Assembly: GCF_004803755.1 (NCBI RefSeq)
Contig: NZ_CP032311.1
Span: 4,356,501 to 4,420,500, forward strand
Direction of reading: 5' to 3'
Length of the DNA stretch: 64,000 nucleotides
Source: Pseudomonas sp. DG56-2
GTDB taxonomy: Bacteria > Pseudomonadota > Gammaproteobacteria > Pseudomonadales > Pseudomonadaceae
The position numbers were made by a program, and so were the translations under genes. Position 1 is the stretch's first letter. Every line of letters starts with the position of its first letter. Below the pieces are notes generated by a model, which was given only the letters and a program-made list of their open reading frames with translations, was not told where the DNA came from and ran no database searches. Shown here in pieces: positions 6,862-15,217 of this stretch.

Positions 6862-8208
6862 ATGTGGACGCCCACCCTCCCCGCCACTGAACAACCCCGC
6901 TACCTGGCTTTGGTCGAGGCCATCGCCGACGCCATCGAGCGCGGTGAACTGAAAGTCGGCGAACGCCTGCCACCACAGCGTCGCCTGGCCTGGGCCCTGG
7001 GGCTGAACCCGAGTACCACCCAACAGGCGTACCGTGAAGCTGCCGTTCGCCATCTGGTCAGTGGTGAAGTGGGTCGCGGCACCTATGTCCTGGCGGGCAG
7101 CAAAGAGGCAACGCTGTTTCATCTCAAGCAAAACGGCCTGCAGCCCAGCCTGATCGATCTGTCCACCAACGTACCGGTGATCGATCCAGACAACCAGGAT
7201 ATTGAGCGCACCTTGCAGGCACTGTTGCACGAAGGTGCAGTTCGCGGCCTGGACCATTATCTGAATGCCGAAGCGCTGCTAATGGCCCGCGCCCATGGGG
7301 CAAGCTGGCTAGCCAATCGCGGGCTGCACCTGAACGCCAGCCAACTGCTGTTGTGCGGCGGCGCTCAACAAGGTCTGTTCAGTGTTCTGTTATCGCTCTG
7401 CCAGGCTGGAGACCCGGTGCTGGTGGAAGCGCTGACCGCGCCGGGCATCAAGGCTGCGTGCCGCCAATTGCGTTTGCCGCTGCACGGCATCGCCCAGGAC
7501 CAGGAAGGAATTCTGCCTGAGGATCTGGACCGCGTCGCCCGCGCCACCGGTGCACGGCTCGTAGTACTCACCCCCAGCCTGCAAAACCCCACGGGGGCCA
7601 CCATGAGTCGCGAGCGTCAGCAGGCGATTGTCGAAGTCATCCAGCGCCATGGCCTGCTGTTGGTCGAGGATGATGTGTATGGTGCTCTGACCGATCAGCC
7701 GCCCCTATGGCCGTTACTGGGTTCGCAGGGAATATTGATAACCAGCCTGTCAAAGACAGTCGGGGCGGGGCTACGCCTGGGTTGGATCGTCGCTGACTCG
7801 CTGTTGCTGGCCAGGATCGACCCGCACGCCCAGGCAACACACTGGCAGGTATCGCCGCTGAATTTGCAGATAGCCTGTCGCTGGATCAGTGACGGCACTG
7901 CACATCGGCGCCTGGCCTGGCAACGTGCCGAGACCCAACAGCGCTGGCGCCTGGCGCGCAGAATTTTGGGTGCTGACAGGCTCTATGGCCAGGCGCCGTC
8001 GCCGCATGTCTGGGTGAACTGTTCGGTGCCTGCACAAACGCTGGTACAACGCTGTCGGGCCAATGCCGTGGAAGTGGTGCCTGCAGAAGTATTTGCCGTA
8101 AAGCAGAGCGAACTGCCGGCGGTGCGTGTCAGCCTTTCGGCCGCCAGCAGCCGCGCGGAACTCAAACAGGCCCTGGAGCGGGTGGTCCACGCCATGGAGG
8201 CGACATGA
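6862..8208 (+). CDS. MocR/PdxR-type GntR regulator with aminotransferase domain
   Basis: A 448-residue fusion. A GntR winged helix is at about residues 10-75 (LVEAIADAIERGELKVGERL, then NPSTTQQAYREA). It is followed by a fold-type I aminotransferase-like domain, with the PLP lysine in LITSLSKTVGAGLRLGW and the Asp/Tyr site VEDDVYG. MocR proteins use PLP or a PLP adduct as the sensing group and usually control a neighbouring gene. The divergent dehydratase, also a PLP enzyme, is the obvious target. The stop overlaps the start of the glycosylase gene by four bases. Confidence 0.88.
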   Translation: MWTPTLPATEQPRYLALVEAIADAIERGELKVGERLPPQRRLAWALGLNPSTTQQAYREAAVRHLVSGEVGRGTYVLAGSKEATLFHLKQNGLQPSLIDLSTNVPVIDPDNQDIERTLQALLHEGAVRGLDHYLNAEALLMARAHGASWLANRGLHLNASQLLLCGGAQQGLFSVLLSLCQAGDPVLVEALTAPGIKAACRQLRLPLHGIAQDQEGILPEDLDRVARATGARLVVLTPSLQNPTGATMSRERQQAIVEVIQRHGLLLVEDDVYGALTDQPPLWPLLGSQGILITSLSKTVGAGLRLGWIVADSLLLARIDPHAQATHWQVSPLNLQIACRWISDGTAHRRLAWQRAETQQRWRLARRILGADRLYGQAPSPHVWVNCSVPAQTLVQRCRANAVEVVPAEVFAVKQSELPAVRVSLSAASSRAELKQALERVVHAMEAT

Positions 8209-8828
8209 ACACGTTATTCACTGAGGCCGAGCAATTTCTGCGCACGCTGGATTCGAAATGGGCCGCGCATGTCCAGGCCATTGGTCCATGCCTGCATCAG
8301 CCACGCCCGCAGCGAGACCCGTACCAGGCACTGGTACGCGCCATTGCCTACCAGCAACTGCACGTGAAGGCAGGCGATGCCATCCTCGGGCGCTTTCTTG
8401 CACTGTATCCAGGCAGTGATTTTCCCAGTCCCGAACAAGTGCTGGCCACGCCAGCCGAGCAACTGCGGGCGTGCGGCTTCTCGGGGAGCAAGTTGGTTAC
8501 CATCCAGGGCATTGCCCAGGCGCGCCAGCAAGGTGTGGTTCCAGACCATGAGCAGGCACTGACAATGACCGATGAAGCGCTGATCGAGCGCCTGGTCAGT
8601 TTACGCGGTGTCGGCCGCTGGACCGTGGAGATGCTATTGATCTACACCCTGGAACGTATGGACATCCTGCCCGTCGATGACTTCGGCGTGCGTGAAGGTT
8701 ACCGTCGCCTGCAAGGTCTGGACACGCAGCCGAGCCGCCGGCAAATGCTCGAGCTGGGTGAGCAATGGCGCCCCTACCGCACGGTCGCTGCCTGGTACCT
8801 GTGGCGCGTGCCCAACCCGCGAGTTTGA
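8205..8828 (+). CDS. DNA-3-methyladenine glycosylase II (AlkA-like)
   Basis: A 207-residue helix-hairpin-helix DNA glycosylase. The hairpin LVSLRGVGRWTVEMLL is followed by LPVDDFGVREGYR, which carries the catalytic Asp of the HhH-GPD family. It lacks the extra N-terminal domain of E. coli AlkA, as is usual for the short Pseudomonas form. It excises alkylated purines, starting base excision repair. The start overlaps the MocR stop by four bases, and the Ada gene follows 76 bases later, so two alkylation repair activities are adjacent. Confidence 0.9.
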   Translation: MNTLFTEAEQFLRTLDSKWAAHVQAIGPCLHQPRPQRDPYQALVRAIAYQQLHVKAGDAILGRFLALYPGSDFPSPEQVLATPAEQLRACGFSGSKLVTIQGIAQARQQGVVPDHEQALTMTDEALIERLVSLRGVGRWTVEMLLIYTLERMDILPVDDFGVREGYRRLQGLDTQPSRRQMLELGEQWRPYRTVAAWYLWRVPNPRV

Positions 8829-8904
8829 ACGCAAGACCCGGAGTTTATTCCTTCAACGTCCGCCCTAACCTGAGCACATCCCTACTGACCAAGAGATTCT
8901 CGGT

Positions 8905-9966
8905 ATGAGCCAAGGTAAATCCTCCATCAGCGAATCCGATCCACGCTGGCAAGCCATGCTCGCCCGCGACCCGGCGGCCGACGGTGAGTTTGTCTATGCC
9001 GTGCGCACCACCGGTGTGTACTGCCGGCCCAGTAGCAGCTCGCGCCTGCCGCGTATCGACAACGTCGAGTTCTTCGACACCCCGACGCAAGCTGAAGCGG
9101 CGGGTTACCGGCCTAGCAAACGAAAGGTTGCTGACCAGACGCTGATGGCCGAGCAACATCGGGCGAAGGTCACCCAAGCCTGCCAACTGATCGAGGACGC
9201 CGAGTCGATACCCAGCCTCAATCAACTGGCCGAACAATTGAGCATGAGCCCGTTTCACCTGCATCGGGTGTTCAAGGCCATTACCGGAGTGACGCCCAAG
9301 GCCTATGCCTCGGCCCACCGCGCAGACAAAGTGCGTCATCAGTTACAGCACTCCAGCAGCATAACCGATGCCTTGTACCAAGCCGGCTTCAATTCCAACA
9401 GTCGCTTCTACGAGTCGAGCAACGCACGCCTGGGCATGACCCCGGGGTCTTACCGCGATGGCGGGGCCAATACCGATATTCGTTTTGCCCTCGGCCAGTG
9501 CTCATTGGGGGCGATTCTGGTGGCGCAAAGCGCACGCGGTATCTGTGCGATTCTCCTGGGCGACGACCCACAGGCCTTGTTGCAGGATCTGCAGGACAAA
9601 TTCCCCAAGGCAAATCTGCTCGGCGGTGATCGCGAGTTTGAATCTCTGGTGGCCAGGGTGGTGGGATTGATCGAGGCACCCGGAATCGGCCTGGATTTGC
9701 CCCTGGACTTGCGCGGCACAGCCTTTCAAGAACGGGTCTGGCAAGCGCTGCGCACGATCCCGGCCGGGACAACGGCAAGCTATGCCGAAATAGCCCAGCG
9801 CATCGGCGCGCCCAAAGCGGTGCGTGCGGTGGCCCAAGCGTGCGCTGCCAATGCGCTCGCCGTGGCGATCCCCTGTCACCGGGTGGTGCGCAGCGACGGT
9901 AACCTTTCCGGTTACCGTTGGGGCGTCGAACGAAAGCGTCAGCTATTGGAGCGCGAAAATCCGTAG
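8905..9966 (+). CDS. ada: Ada: methyltransferase/regulator with degraded zinc site
   Basis: A 353-residue protein colinear with E. coli Ada: an N-terminal phosphotriester methyltransferase domain (about 1-80), an AraC-type helix-turn-helix (about 85-180), and a C-terminal O6-methylguanine methyltransferase (about 190-350). The C-terminal active site IPCHRVVR (Cys324) is intact. The N-terminal nucleophile Cys40 is present (GVYCRPS). However, the three other zinc ligands of E. coli Ada (Cys42, Cys69, Cys72) are Ser44, Ser71 and Lys74 here. O6-methylguanine repair should work, while methylphosphotriester sensing and activation may not. It follows the AlkA-like gene. Confidence 0.9.
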   Translation: MSQGKSSISESDPRWQAMLARDPAADGEFVYAVRTTGVYCRPSSSSRLPRIDNVEFFDTPTQAEAAGYRPSKRKVADQTLMAEQHRAKVTQACQLIEDAESIPSLNQLAEQLSMSPFHLHRVFKAITGVTPKAYASAHRADKVRHQLQHSSSITDALYQAGFNSNSRFYESSNARLGMTPGSYRDGGANTDIRFALGQCSLGAILVAQSARGICAILLGDDPQALLQDLQDKFPKANLLGGDREFESLVARVVGLIEAPGIGLDLPLDLRGTAFQERVWQALRTIPAGTTASYAEIAQRIGAPKAVRAVAQACAANALAVAIPCHRVVRSDGNLSGYRWGVERKRQLLERENP

Positions 9967-9980
9967 CACGGTAATAGGTC

Positions 9981-10000
9981 TGGGCTGGGCTGGGCTGGGC
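9981..10000. repeat. Four tandem TGGGC units
   Basis: TGGGC is repeated four times without variation in the short gap between the converging ada and DUF2790 genes, directly against the DUF2790 stop codon. It may be slippage-prone simple sequence. No function is evident. Confidence 0.7.
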
Positions 10001-10258
10001 TCAGCCGTTAGTGCACCCATTACCCATGGCGCGGTATTCGAGGGTGTGGCGTTGACCTTGGTGATCTTCGTAAACCATGGTTGCCGGCACCACTTCACAG
10101 ACGTTGGGAATGGTCGACAAGCTGATAACCTTGGCAATATCCAGGTTGGTCGAATAATCGTACTGTTCAACTACCGGCTGTACATTGGCGACTTTAACTT
10201 CATCAGCCAAGGCAAAAGAAGACATACCGACAAGGGCAAGAACAAGTAAACTTTTCAT
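10001..10258 (-). CDS. DUF2790 small exported protein
   Basis: An 85-residue secreted protein. A signal peptide MKSLLVLALVGMSSFALA is cleaved before DEVKVANV, leaving about 67 residues with two cysteines (VCEVVP and GNGCTNG) that could form a disulfide in the periplasm. DUF2790 is found mainly in Pseudomonas as several small paralogues, some induced by copper; no biochemical role is established. The start at 10258 is placed at the signal peptide; a further ATG at 10279 would add seven residues. The gene converges with ada. Confidence 0.8.
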   Translation of the reverse strand: MKSLLVLALVGMSSFALADEVKVANVQPVVEQYDYSTNLDIAKVISLSTIPNVCEVVPATMVYEDHQGQRHTLEYRAMGNGCTNG

Positions 10259-10542
10259 GATAATAAGCCTGCAAAGCAATCAAACTAATCGATTGACTTC
10301 ATTGGCCAACAGAGGCGCGGAGAAGTTGTTACATCTACCACTTTGACATAACACGAAGTACCGGTCCCGCTGCTACTTTTTGTCGGGACAAACATAGTTT
10401 ACAAGTTGGCCAATCGGGTTAAATCCCTAAGCCGGACAATCACTATTACCAAAACTGTAACAATCCACTGGAATGTTCACCCTCGACAGGTGAACGTTGC
10501 CCCTGTAAAAGCCCAAGCCAGAGCCTTTGCTGGACGATTGCC
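10259..10542. other. Intergenic, AT-rich divergent promoter region
   Basis: These 284 bases separate the divergent DUF2790 and acetyltransferase genes. AT content rises around TAACAATCCACTGG and TTGACATAACACG, as expected for promoters of both genes. I found no clear operator, hairpin or small ORF. Confidence 0.4.
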
Positions 10543-10995
10543 GTGACCAAATTACGCTACTGTCAGCTGACCGCCCTTGAGCGGCCATTGCTGAATAAAT
10601 TCTATAAAAGCCAGGGTTCTTCCATGCGCGCGGCGGCTCAAGGGCAGTTGTGGGTGGCCCGTGCCGAAGACCTCGTCGCAGCGATGTGCCTGACGCCGGT
10701 TTCAGGTGGCTTTTGGCTGACCGGACTTTGGGTCGCGCATGAACATAGAGGACAAGGGATCGCTCAGCACTTGATTGACACGGCCATGCAAGACGCGCAA
10801 GGAATCACTTGGTTATTCTGCCACCCCGAGCTTGTACCCTTCTATCAGCGACAAGGCTTCGAGCTGCGCATTGATCTGCCCGCCGCGCTGGCTGAGCGCC
10901 TGGTGCGTTACCAGCGCAGCAAACAGTTATTGGCCATGGCCCGGGTTCAATCGTCGCTGGCAGGATCCAGCCCGGGAAACAGCACCTCGGTATAA
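10543..10995 (+). CDS. GNAT-family N-acetyltransferase
   Basis: A 150-residue protein. The GNAT acetyl-CoA signature is at [17 protein letters not shown] (about residues 63-80), followed by a C-terminal strand FYQRQGFEL typical of the fold. The substrate is unknown. The start is a GTG at 10543; an internal ATG at 10624 would cut into the first strand. The last 49 bases overlap the end of the convergent peptide deformylase gene, so the C-terminal tail of each protein is read from opposite strands of the same DNA. Confidence 0.8.
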   Translation: MTKLRYCQLTALERPLLNKFYKSQGSSMRAAAQGQLWVARAEDLVAAMCLTPVSGGFWLTGLWVAHEHRGQGIAQHLIDTAMQDAQGITWLFCHPELVPFYQRQGFELRIDLPAALAERLVRYQRSKQLLAMARVQSSLAGSSPGNSTSV

Positions 10996-11486
10996 CCGAA
11001 CTTATTGAAGTCATGAATGCGTGACGGATACAGCCGTCCGATCAAGTGATCGCACTCATGCTGCACCACTCGGGCATGGAAACCTTCCGCGACCCGATCG
11101 ATTACCTGGCCTTGAGGATCGATCCCCTGGTAGCGAATACGTCGAAAGCGCGGTACCACCCCCCGCAGGCCCGGAACCGAAAGACACCCTTCCCAGCCGT
11201 CTTCGACTTCGGTGTCCAAGGGCGTGATCAGCGGATTGAGGAGGATGGTCTGGGGAACAGGCTCGGCGTCCGGATAGCGTTCGCTACGTTCGAAACCAAA
11301 AATGACCAATTGCAGGTCGATACCGATTTGCGGGGCGGCGAGGCCAACGCCGCCCACATGGCGCATGGTCTCGAACATGTCAGCAATCAGCTGCTCGAGC
11401 TCAGCACTGGCAAGCAATTGCTCAGGCACCGGCGCAGCGATACGCAGCAAACGCTCGTCGCCCATTTTCAGAATGTCACGAATCAT
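10947..11486 (-). CDS. def: Peptide deformylase
   Basis: A 179-residue metalloenzyme that removes the formyl group from new N-termini. All three class motifs are present: GVGLAAPQ near residue 46, EGCLSVPG near residue 98, and QHECDHL near residue 142, which gives the metal ligands Cys, His and His. The longer loop and ending mark it as the second, non-fmt-linked Pseudomonas paralogue. Its start overlaps the end of the YihY gene by 11 bases, so the two are co-transcribed. It converges on the acetyltransferase gene with a 49-base overlap. Confidence 0.93.
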   Translation of the reverse strand: MIRDILKMGDERLLRIAAPVPEQLLASAELEQLIADMFETMRHVGGVGLAAPQIGIDLQLVIFGFERSERYPDAEPVPQTILLNPLITPLDTEVEDGWEGCLSVPGLRGVVPRFRRIRYQGIDPQGQVIDRVAEGFHARVVQHECDHLIGRLYPSRIHDFNKFGYTEVLFPGLDPASDD

Positions 11487-12462
11487 GGGATGTACGTCTC
11501 ACGGGCTCATCTTCCGAGGTAGCCGGGTGGTCGAGCGAGTGATCGCGTCCCAACCCGGAAACATGCTTTTTATCATGTTCATGGAGGTTTTCACCGGCCT
11601 CTTTCTCACCGGGATCCTTACCCTCGACGGACATATGTTCAATGACTGCATTCATTTCCGCCCCCAACAACAACACCGCGGCAGAAATATAGAAATACAG
11701 CAGTAGGACAATAATCGCACCGATACTGCCGTACATGGCGTTGTAGTCAGCGAAGGTTTTGACGTAATAGCCGAACCCCAACGAAGCGATGATCCATACC
11801 ACCACCGCCAGTACCGAGCCTGGGGTGATAAAACGAAACTCCTGTTTTACATCGGGCATTACGTAGTAGATCAACGCCACTGCCACCATCATCAAAATGA
11901 TGATTGCCGGCCAACGCAGAATCGTCCACAAGGTCACGATGAACTCCTGCATGCCGACCTGCGAGGCGATCCACTCCATCACCTGCGGCCCGAGCACCAT
12001 CAACGCCGCCGCGGCCAGCAACATACCCGCGATTCCCACGGTGTAGACGACCGACAGTGGAATGCGCTTCCACACTGGGCGGCCTTCGACCACATCGTAA
12101 GCGGCATTCATCGCACTCATCATCAAGCGCACACCTGCAGATGCCGTCCATAAAGCAATCACGATACCCACCGAAAGCAAGCCACCTTTGGACTGCTGCA
12201 GTTGGTCAATGACTGGATTGACCTGCTCCAATGCCTGTGGTGGCAATACCATCTCTGACTGCAGACGCAGCCAGGAAAAAAAGTCAGGCAAGTGCAGAAA
12301 GCCGATCAAAGCGATCAGGAACAACAGGAAGGGAAACAGCGAGAACAACATCTGATAGGCCAGAGCCGAGGCATAGGTCGACATCTCGTCGTCGAGAAAT
12401 TCCTTTACGGTGCGTACCAGCACTCGATGCAACGGCAAGCCGCGCAGGGCGGGAAAAATCAT
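11476..12462 (-). CDS. YihY/BrkB-family inner-membrane protein
   Basis: A 328-residue membrane protein of the YihY/UPF0761 family with about six transmembrane helices. The family pattern is [20 protein letters not shown], then [18 protein letters not shown]. The hydrophilic C-terminal tail is charged. Once called ribonuclease BN by mistake, the family has no firm function. The start at 12462 has AGGAG at good spacing, and the frame to 12519 is an artefact. It overlaps def by 11 bases. Confidence 0.88.
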   Translation of the reverse strand: MIFPALRGLPLHRVLVRTVKEFLDDEMSTYASALAYQMLFSLFPFLLFLIALIGFLHLPDFFSWLRLQSEMVLPPQALEQVNPVIDQLQQSKGGLLSVGIVIALWTASAGVRLMMSAMNAAYDVVEGRPVWKRIPLSVVYTVGIAGMLLAAAALMVLGPQVMEWIASQVGMQEFIVTLWTILRWPAIIILMMVAVALIYYVMPDVKQEFRFITPGSVLAVVVWIIASLGFGYYVKTFADYNAMYGSIGAIIVLLLYFYISAAVLLLGAEMNAVIEHMSVEGKDPGEKEAGENLHEHDKKHVSGLGRDHSLDHPATSEDEPVRRTSHDS

Positions 12463-12574
12463 AGCGTCTCCTTTCGCCGCTCGAAAATCATGGGCACGGC
12501 GCCTCAATAAGCTTTGCACTGAAGTCTAAACGACGATTGGCCCAAAGTTGCGATTGATTGGCGTAGATAGCACA

Positions 12575-12596
12575 ACGGCCATCTCAGGATGGCCGT
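12575..12596 (-). terminator. Terminator downstream of csbD
   Basis: Nine-base arms ACGGCCATC and GATGGCCGT around a TCAG loop lie 23 bases beyond the csbD stop on the minus strand. The position suits a terminator for csbD, before the next minus-strand unit. Confidence 0.6.
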
Positions 12597-12618
12597 CGCG
12601 TAACCTTGCCTACAACTA

Positions 12619-12798
12619 TCAAGGCTTTTTCACTGCGTCCTTGACCTCTCCGACCTTTTGTTGAACCTCGCCTTTGCGCTCCTGCATCTCACCTTCTGCG
12701 CGCATGCGATCATTGTCGGTTGCTTTACCTACGCCTTGCTTGATGTTGCCAACCGCTTCGTTGGCCATGCCTTTGACTTTATCTTTGGTGCCACTCAT
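12619..12798 (-). CDS. CsbD-like stress protein
   Basis: A 59-residue hydrophilic helical protein ([20 protein letters not shown] and a lysine/glutamate-rich tail). It matches the CsbD family, small abundant proteins induced in general stress and stationary phase; molecular function is unknown. The start at 12798 has AGGAG seven bases upstream. It forms its own unit with a terminator behind it. Confidence 0.88.
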   Translation of the reverse strand: MSGTKDKVKGMANEAVGNIKQGVGKATDNDRMRAEGEMQERKGEVQQKVGEVKDAVKKP

Positions 12799-12975
12799 GA
12801 GAGTTCTCCTGAAGGGGAAAAACGGGTTGTCAGAGTCGACAGTCAGTGGACCAATGGCTGTGTTCAGGAGTTTCAATTATTTGTCGGGCGCCGGTTCAAT
12901 CATTACGCCGCTTTATGTTTCGCCGCGTTGCCAGCACAATAGTCGACCTTTCAAGCGTCACCCGTAGGAACCTGC

Positions 12976-13359
12976 ATGAAACTCGATAAACCCGCCGCCA
13001 TCGCCCGTCGTAACCTGGAGCTGGGAAAACCGGTGCTCTCCAGCGACAACAGCCTATTCGCCGTGCTCGACAGCAAACGCAGCCTGTGGTGGTTCGATGT
13101 GCCGGTGAAGCTGGTGCTGCGCAAAGGGGCGGCCGACTGGGTCAACCTGCTGCTGCATACACCCGAAACCGACGAGCTGCAGCATTTGAAGGTGCCGGTG
13201 AACTTTCTGAAAGCCCATCTGGAAAAAATGGAAGTGCGCCACCCCGGCAAGCGGCGCTCCACCATTAGCCTGGCACTGAGCGCCGATCGCGACTCGCTGC
13301 TCCAGGACACTCGTCAAGGCGGCGAAAACCTGAACTTTGCAGGCTTTCGCCAGGCCTGA
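12976..13359 (+). CDS. Conserved hypothetical protein
   Basis: A 127-residue soluble protein starting MKLDKPAAIARRNLELGKPV. I do not recognise a named domain. It has an alpha/beta composition with a basic middle (VRHPGKRRSTISLALSAD) and no signal peptide or membrane segment. AGGA lies upstream of the ATG, and codon usage fits the neighbours, so it is a genuine gene. Its stop codon abuts the stop of the CvfB-like gene on the other strand without a spare base. Confidence 0.75.
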   Translation: MKLDKPAAIARRNLELGKPVLSSDNSLFAVLDSKRSLWWFDVPVKLVLRKGAADWVNLLLHTPETDELQHLKVPVNFLKAHLEKMEVRHPGKRRSTISLALSADRDSLLQDTRQGGENLNFAGFRQA

Positions 13360-14196
13360 TCAGACCAGTTCGATGCGGTCGGCGTGAATGACGATGTGGC
13401 CATCCTTGTACAAGGCACCGATGGCCTTCTTGAAGTTACCCTTGCTGACCCCGAACATATCGCTGATCACCTGCGGATCGCTCTTGTCGCTGACCGGCAG
13501 CACGCCATTGGCGTCCTTGAGCTTGGCCAGAATCTTGTCGTTCAAGCTGTTGGCCAGGTCCTGGCCAATCGGCTGCAGGCTCAAGGCTATCTTGCCGTCG
13601 CTGCGCATTTCCTTGATATAGCCCTTCTCTTGCTTGCCCGAACGCATGTACTTGAACACTTCGTTCTTGTGGATCAGGCCCCAGTGCTTGTTGTTGATGA
13701 TTGCCTTGAAACCCATCGGGGTTTCTTCGACCACCAGCAAATCAACTTCCTGGCCTTCCTTATAGGTGGCCGGCACTTTATCCAGATAACGGTCCAGACG
13801 CGCGGTCGCGGTGATACGACGCGTACGCTTGTCCAGATAGGCGTGCACCACGCAGTACTCGCCGGCTTTCATCTGGCGTTTTTCTTCGGAATACGGCATC
13901 AGCAGGTCTTTGGGCAGGCCCCAATCGAGGAAAATACCGATGCTGTTGATTTCCTTGACCTTCAGGCTCGCGAACTCGCCGACCTGTAGCTTGGTCTTTT
14001 CCGTGGTAGCGATCAGCTTGTCTTCACTGTCCAGATAGACGAAGACGTTCAGCCAATCTTCGACCTCGGTGGGCGTGTCCTTCGGAATGTAGCGATTGGG
14101 CAAGAGGATCTCGCCATCCACGCCGCCGTCCAGGTACAGGCCGAAGTCTGTGTATTTGACGATTTGCAAACTGTTGTAACGCCCAACTAAAGCCAT
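13360..14196 (-). CDS. CvfB-like S1-domain RNA-binding protein
   Basis: A 278-residue protein with tandem S1-like OB folds: YTDFGLYLDGGVDGEILLP near residue 18, INSIGIFLDWGLPKDLLMP near residue 85, and a third near residue 160. A C-terminal winged helix (ISDMFGVSKGNFKKAIGALY) closes it. This is the layout of CvfB/YitL. Such proteins bind RNA and affect virulence gene or translation control in Gram-positives; the Pseudomonas role is open. The start at 14196 (MALVGRYNSLQIV) has GAGG upstream, and the longer frame is rejected. Confidence 0.85.
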   Translation of the reverse strand: MALVGRYNSLQIVKYTDFGLYLDGGVDGEILLPNRYIPKDTPTEVEDWLNVFVYLDSEDKLIATTEKTKLQVGEFASLKVKEINSIGIFLDWGLPKDLLMPYSEEKRQMKAGEYCVVHAYLDKRTRRITATARLDRYLDKVPATYKEGQEVDLLVVEETPMGFKAIINNKHWGLIHKNEVFKYMRSGKQEKGYIKEMRSDGKIALSLQPIGQDLANSLNDKILAKLKDANGVLPVSDKSDPQVISDMFGVSKGNFKKAIGALYKDGHIVIHADRIELV

Positions 14197-14306
14197 TTCC
14201 GGAAATCCTCTTTGCGAGCCCGGCATTCTACACCCAACCGGCAAAAGGAACCGCAATGAGCCAAGCTGTTCTATAAAGACACGCAAGCCACTGCAAGGAT
14301 TCGCTC

Positions 14307-15176
14307 ATGTACGCCTGCCTGCACAAGTACCTGCGCCCCTGCCTGCTGCTACTCGCTCCTGCCCTCTTGGTGGTGGCGTGCAGCCGCATCGACCTGGCCT
14401 ATCGCAACCTCGATGTACTGGTGCCCTGGTCACTCAATGACTACCTGGACATGAACCGCCAGCAAAAGACCTGGCTCAATCAGCGCCTCAAACAGCATCT
14501 GGCCTGGCACTGCCGCACGCAACTGCCCGAGTACCTGACCTGGATCGATAAAGTCCGACAAATGGTCGCCGATGATCAAGTCACTGACGCGCAACTGCAA
14601 TTGCGCACCCAAGAAGCAAAACAGGCCATCGCCAAAGTTGCGGACCAGATCACCCCCTCCGCCGCACAACTGCTAAGTGCCATGGACGACGATCAAGTAC
14701 GCGAAATGCGCCAGGCCTTCAGCGAAGACATCCGCGAACGCCAGGCCAAATTCGTCAAGACACCTCTTGCCCGTCAGATCGAAGCACGTAGCGAACGCAT
14801 GGAAAAGCGCCTTACCCCCTGGCTCGGTGAACTCACTGCGCAGCAACAACTGCGGATAGTCACCTGGTCGCAGAGCCTGGGCGAACAGAACCGCCAGTGG
14901 ATTGCCAATCGAGCGAATTGGCAGGCGCACTTCAGCGAAGCCATGGAGCAGCGTAAAAACGCCAACTTCGAACCTCAACTCGAACAACTACTGAAAAATC
15001 GCGAAAGCCTCTGGACCCCCGAATACCGCGTGGCCTACCAACGTACAGAACAAGCCGCCCGACAGTTGCTGGTTGACCTGATCGCCCAGAGCACTCCCCA
15101 GCAACGCCAACACCTGGAACAACGGCTGAGCCAGGTGCAAAAAGACCTAAGCGACCTCAAGTGCCTGAAAAGCTAA
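14307..15176 (+). CDS. DUF6279 lipoprotein
   Basis: A 289-residue predicted lipoprotein. The signal peptide ends in the lipobox LVVACS (Cys near residue 25), so the mature protein is lipid-anchored. The rest is almost wholly alpha-helical and rich in Gln and Arg (about residues 50-285), suggesting a long helical bundle in the periplasm. It matches DUF6279, a Pseudomonas family with no known function. A hairpin shared with the convergent aceK gene follows. Confidence 0.83.
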   Translation: MYACLHKYLRPCLLLLAPALLVVACSRIDLAYRNLDVLVPWSLNDYLDMNRQQKTWLNQRLKQHLAWHCRTQLPEYLTWIDKVRQMVADDQVTDAQLQLRTQEAKQAIAKVADQITPSAAQLLSAMDDDQVREMRQAFSEDIRERQAKFVKTPLARQIEARSERMEKRLTPWLGELTAQQQLRIVTWSQSLGEQNRQWIANRANWQAHFSEAMEQRKNANFEPQLEQLLKNRESLWTPEYRVAYQRTEQAARQLLVDLIAQSTPQQRQHLEQRLSQVQKDLSDLKCLKS

Positions 15177-15180
15177 ACAG

Positions 15181-15214
15181 CAAGCCCGCTACCACTGTGT
15201 TCCCCGCGGGCTTG
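15181..15214. terminator. Bidirectional hairpin between DUF6279 gene and aceK
   Basis: Nine-base arms CAAGCCCGC and GCGGGCTTG lie between the two converging stop codons. The sequence resembles the core of Pseudomonas REP elements, which often double as terminators. The U tract is poor in both directions. Confidence 0.6.
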
Positions 15215-15217
15215 AGC

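Noticed and set aside
5818..7257. Long minus-strand frame extending the dehydratase by 161 residues
   Set aside because: The extension is antisense to the MocR gene and unlike any dehydratase; the family start is at 6774.
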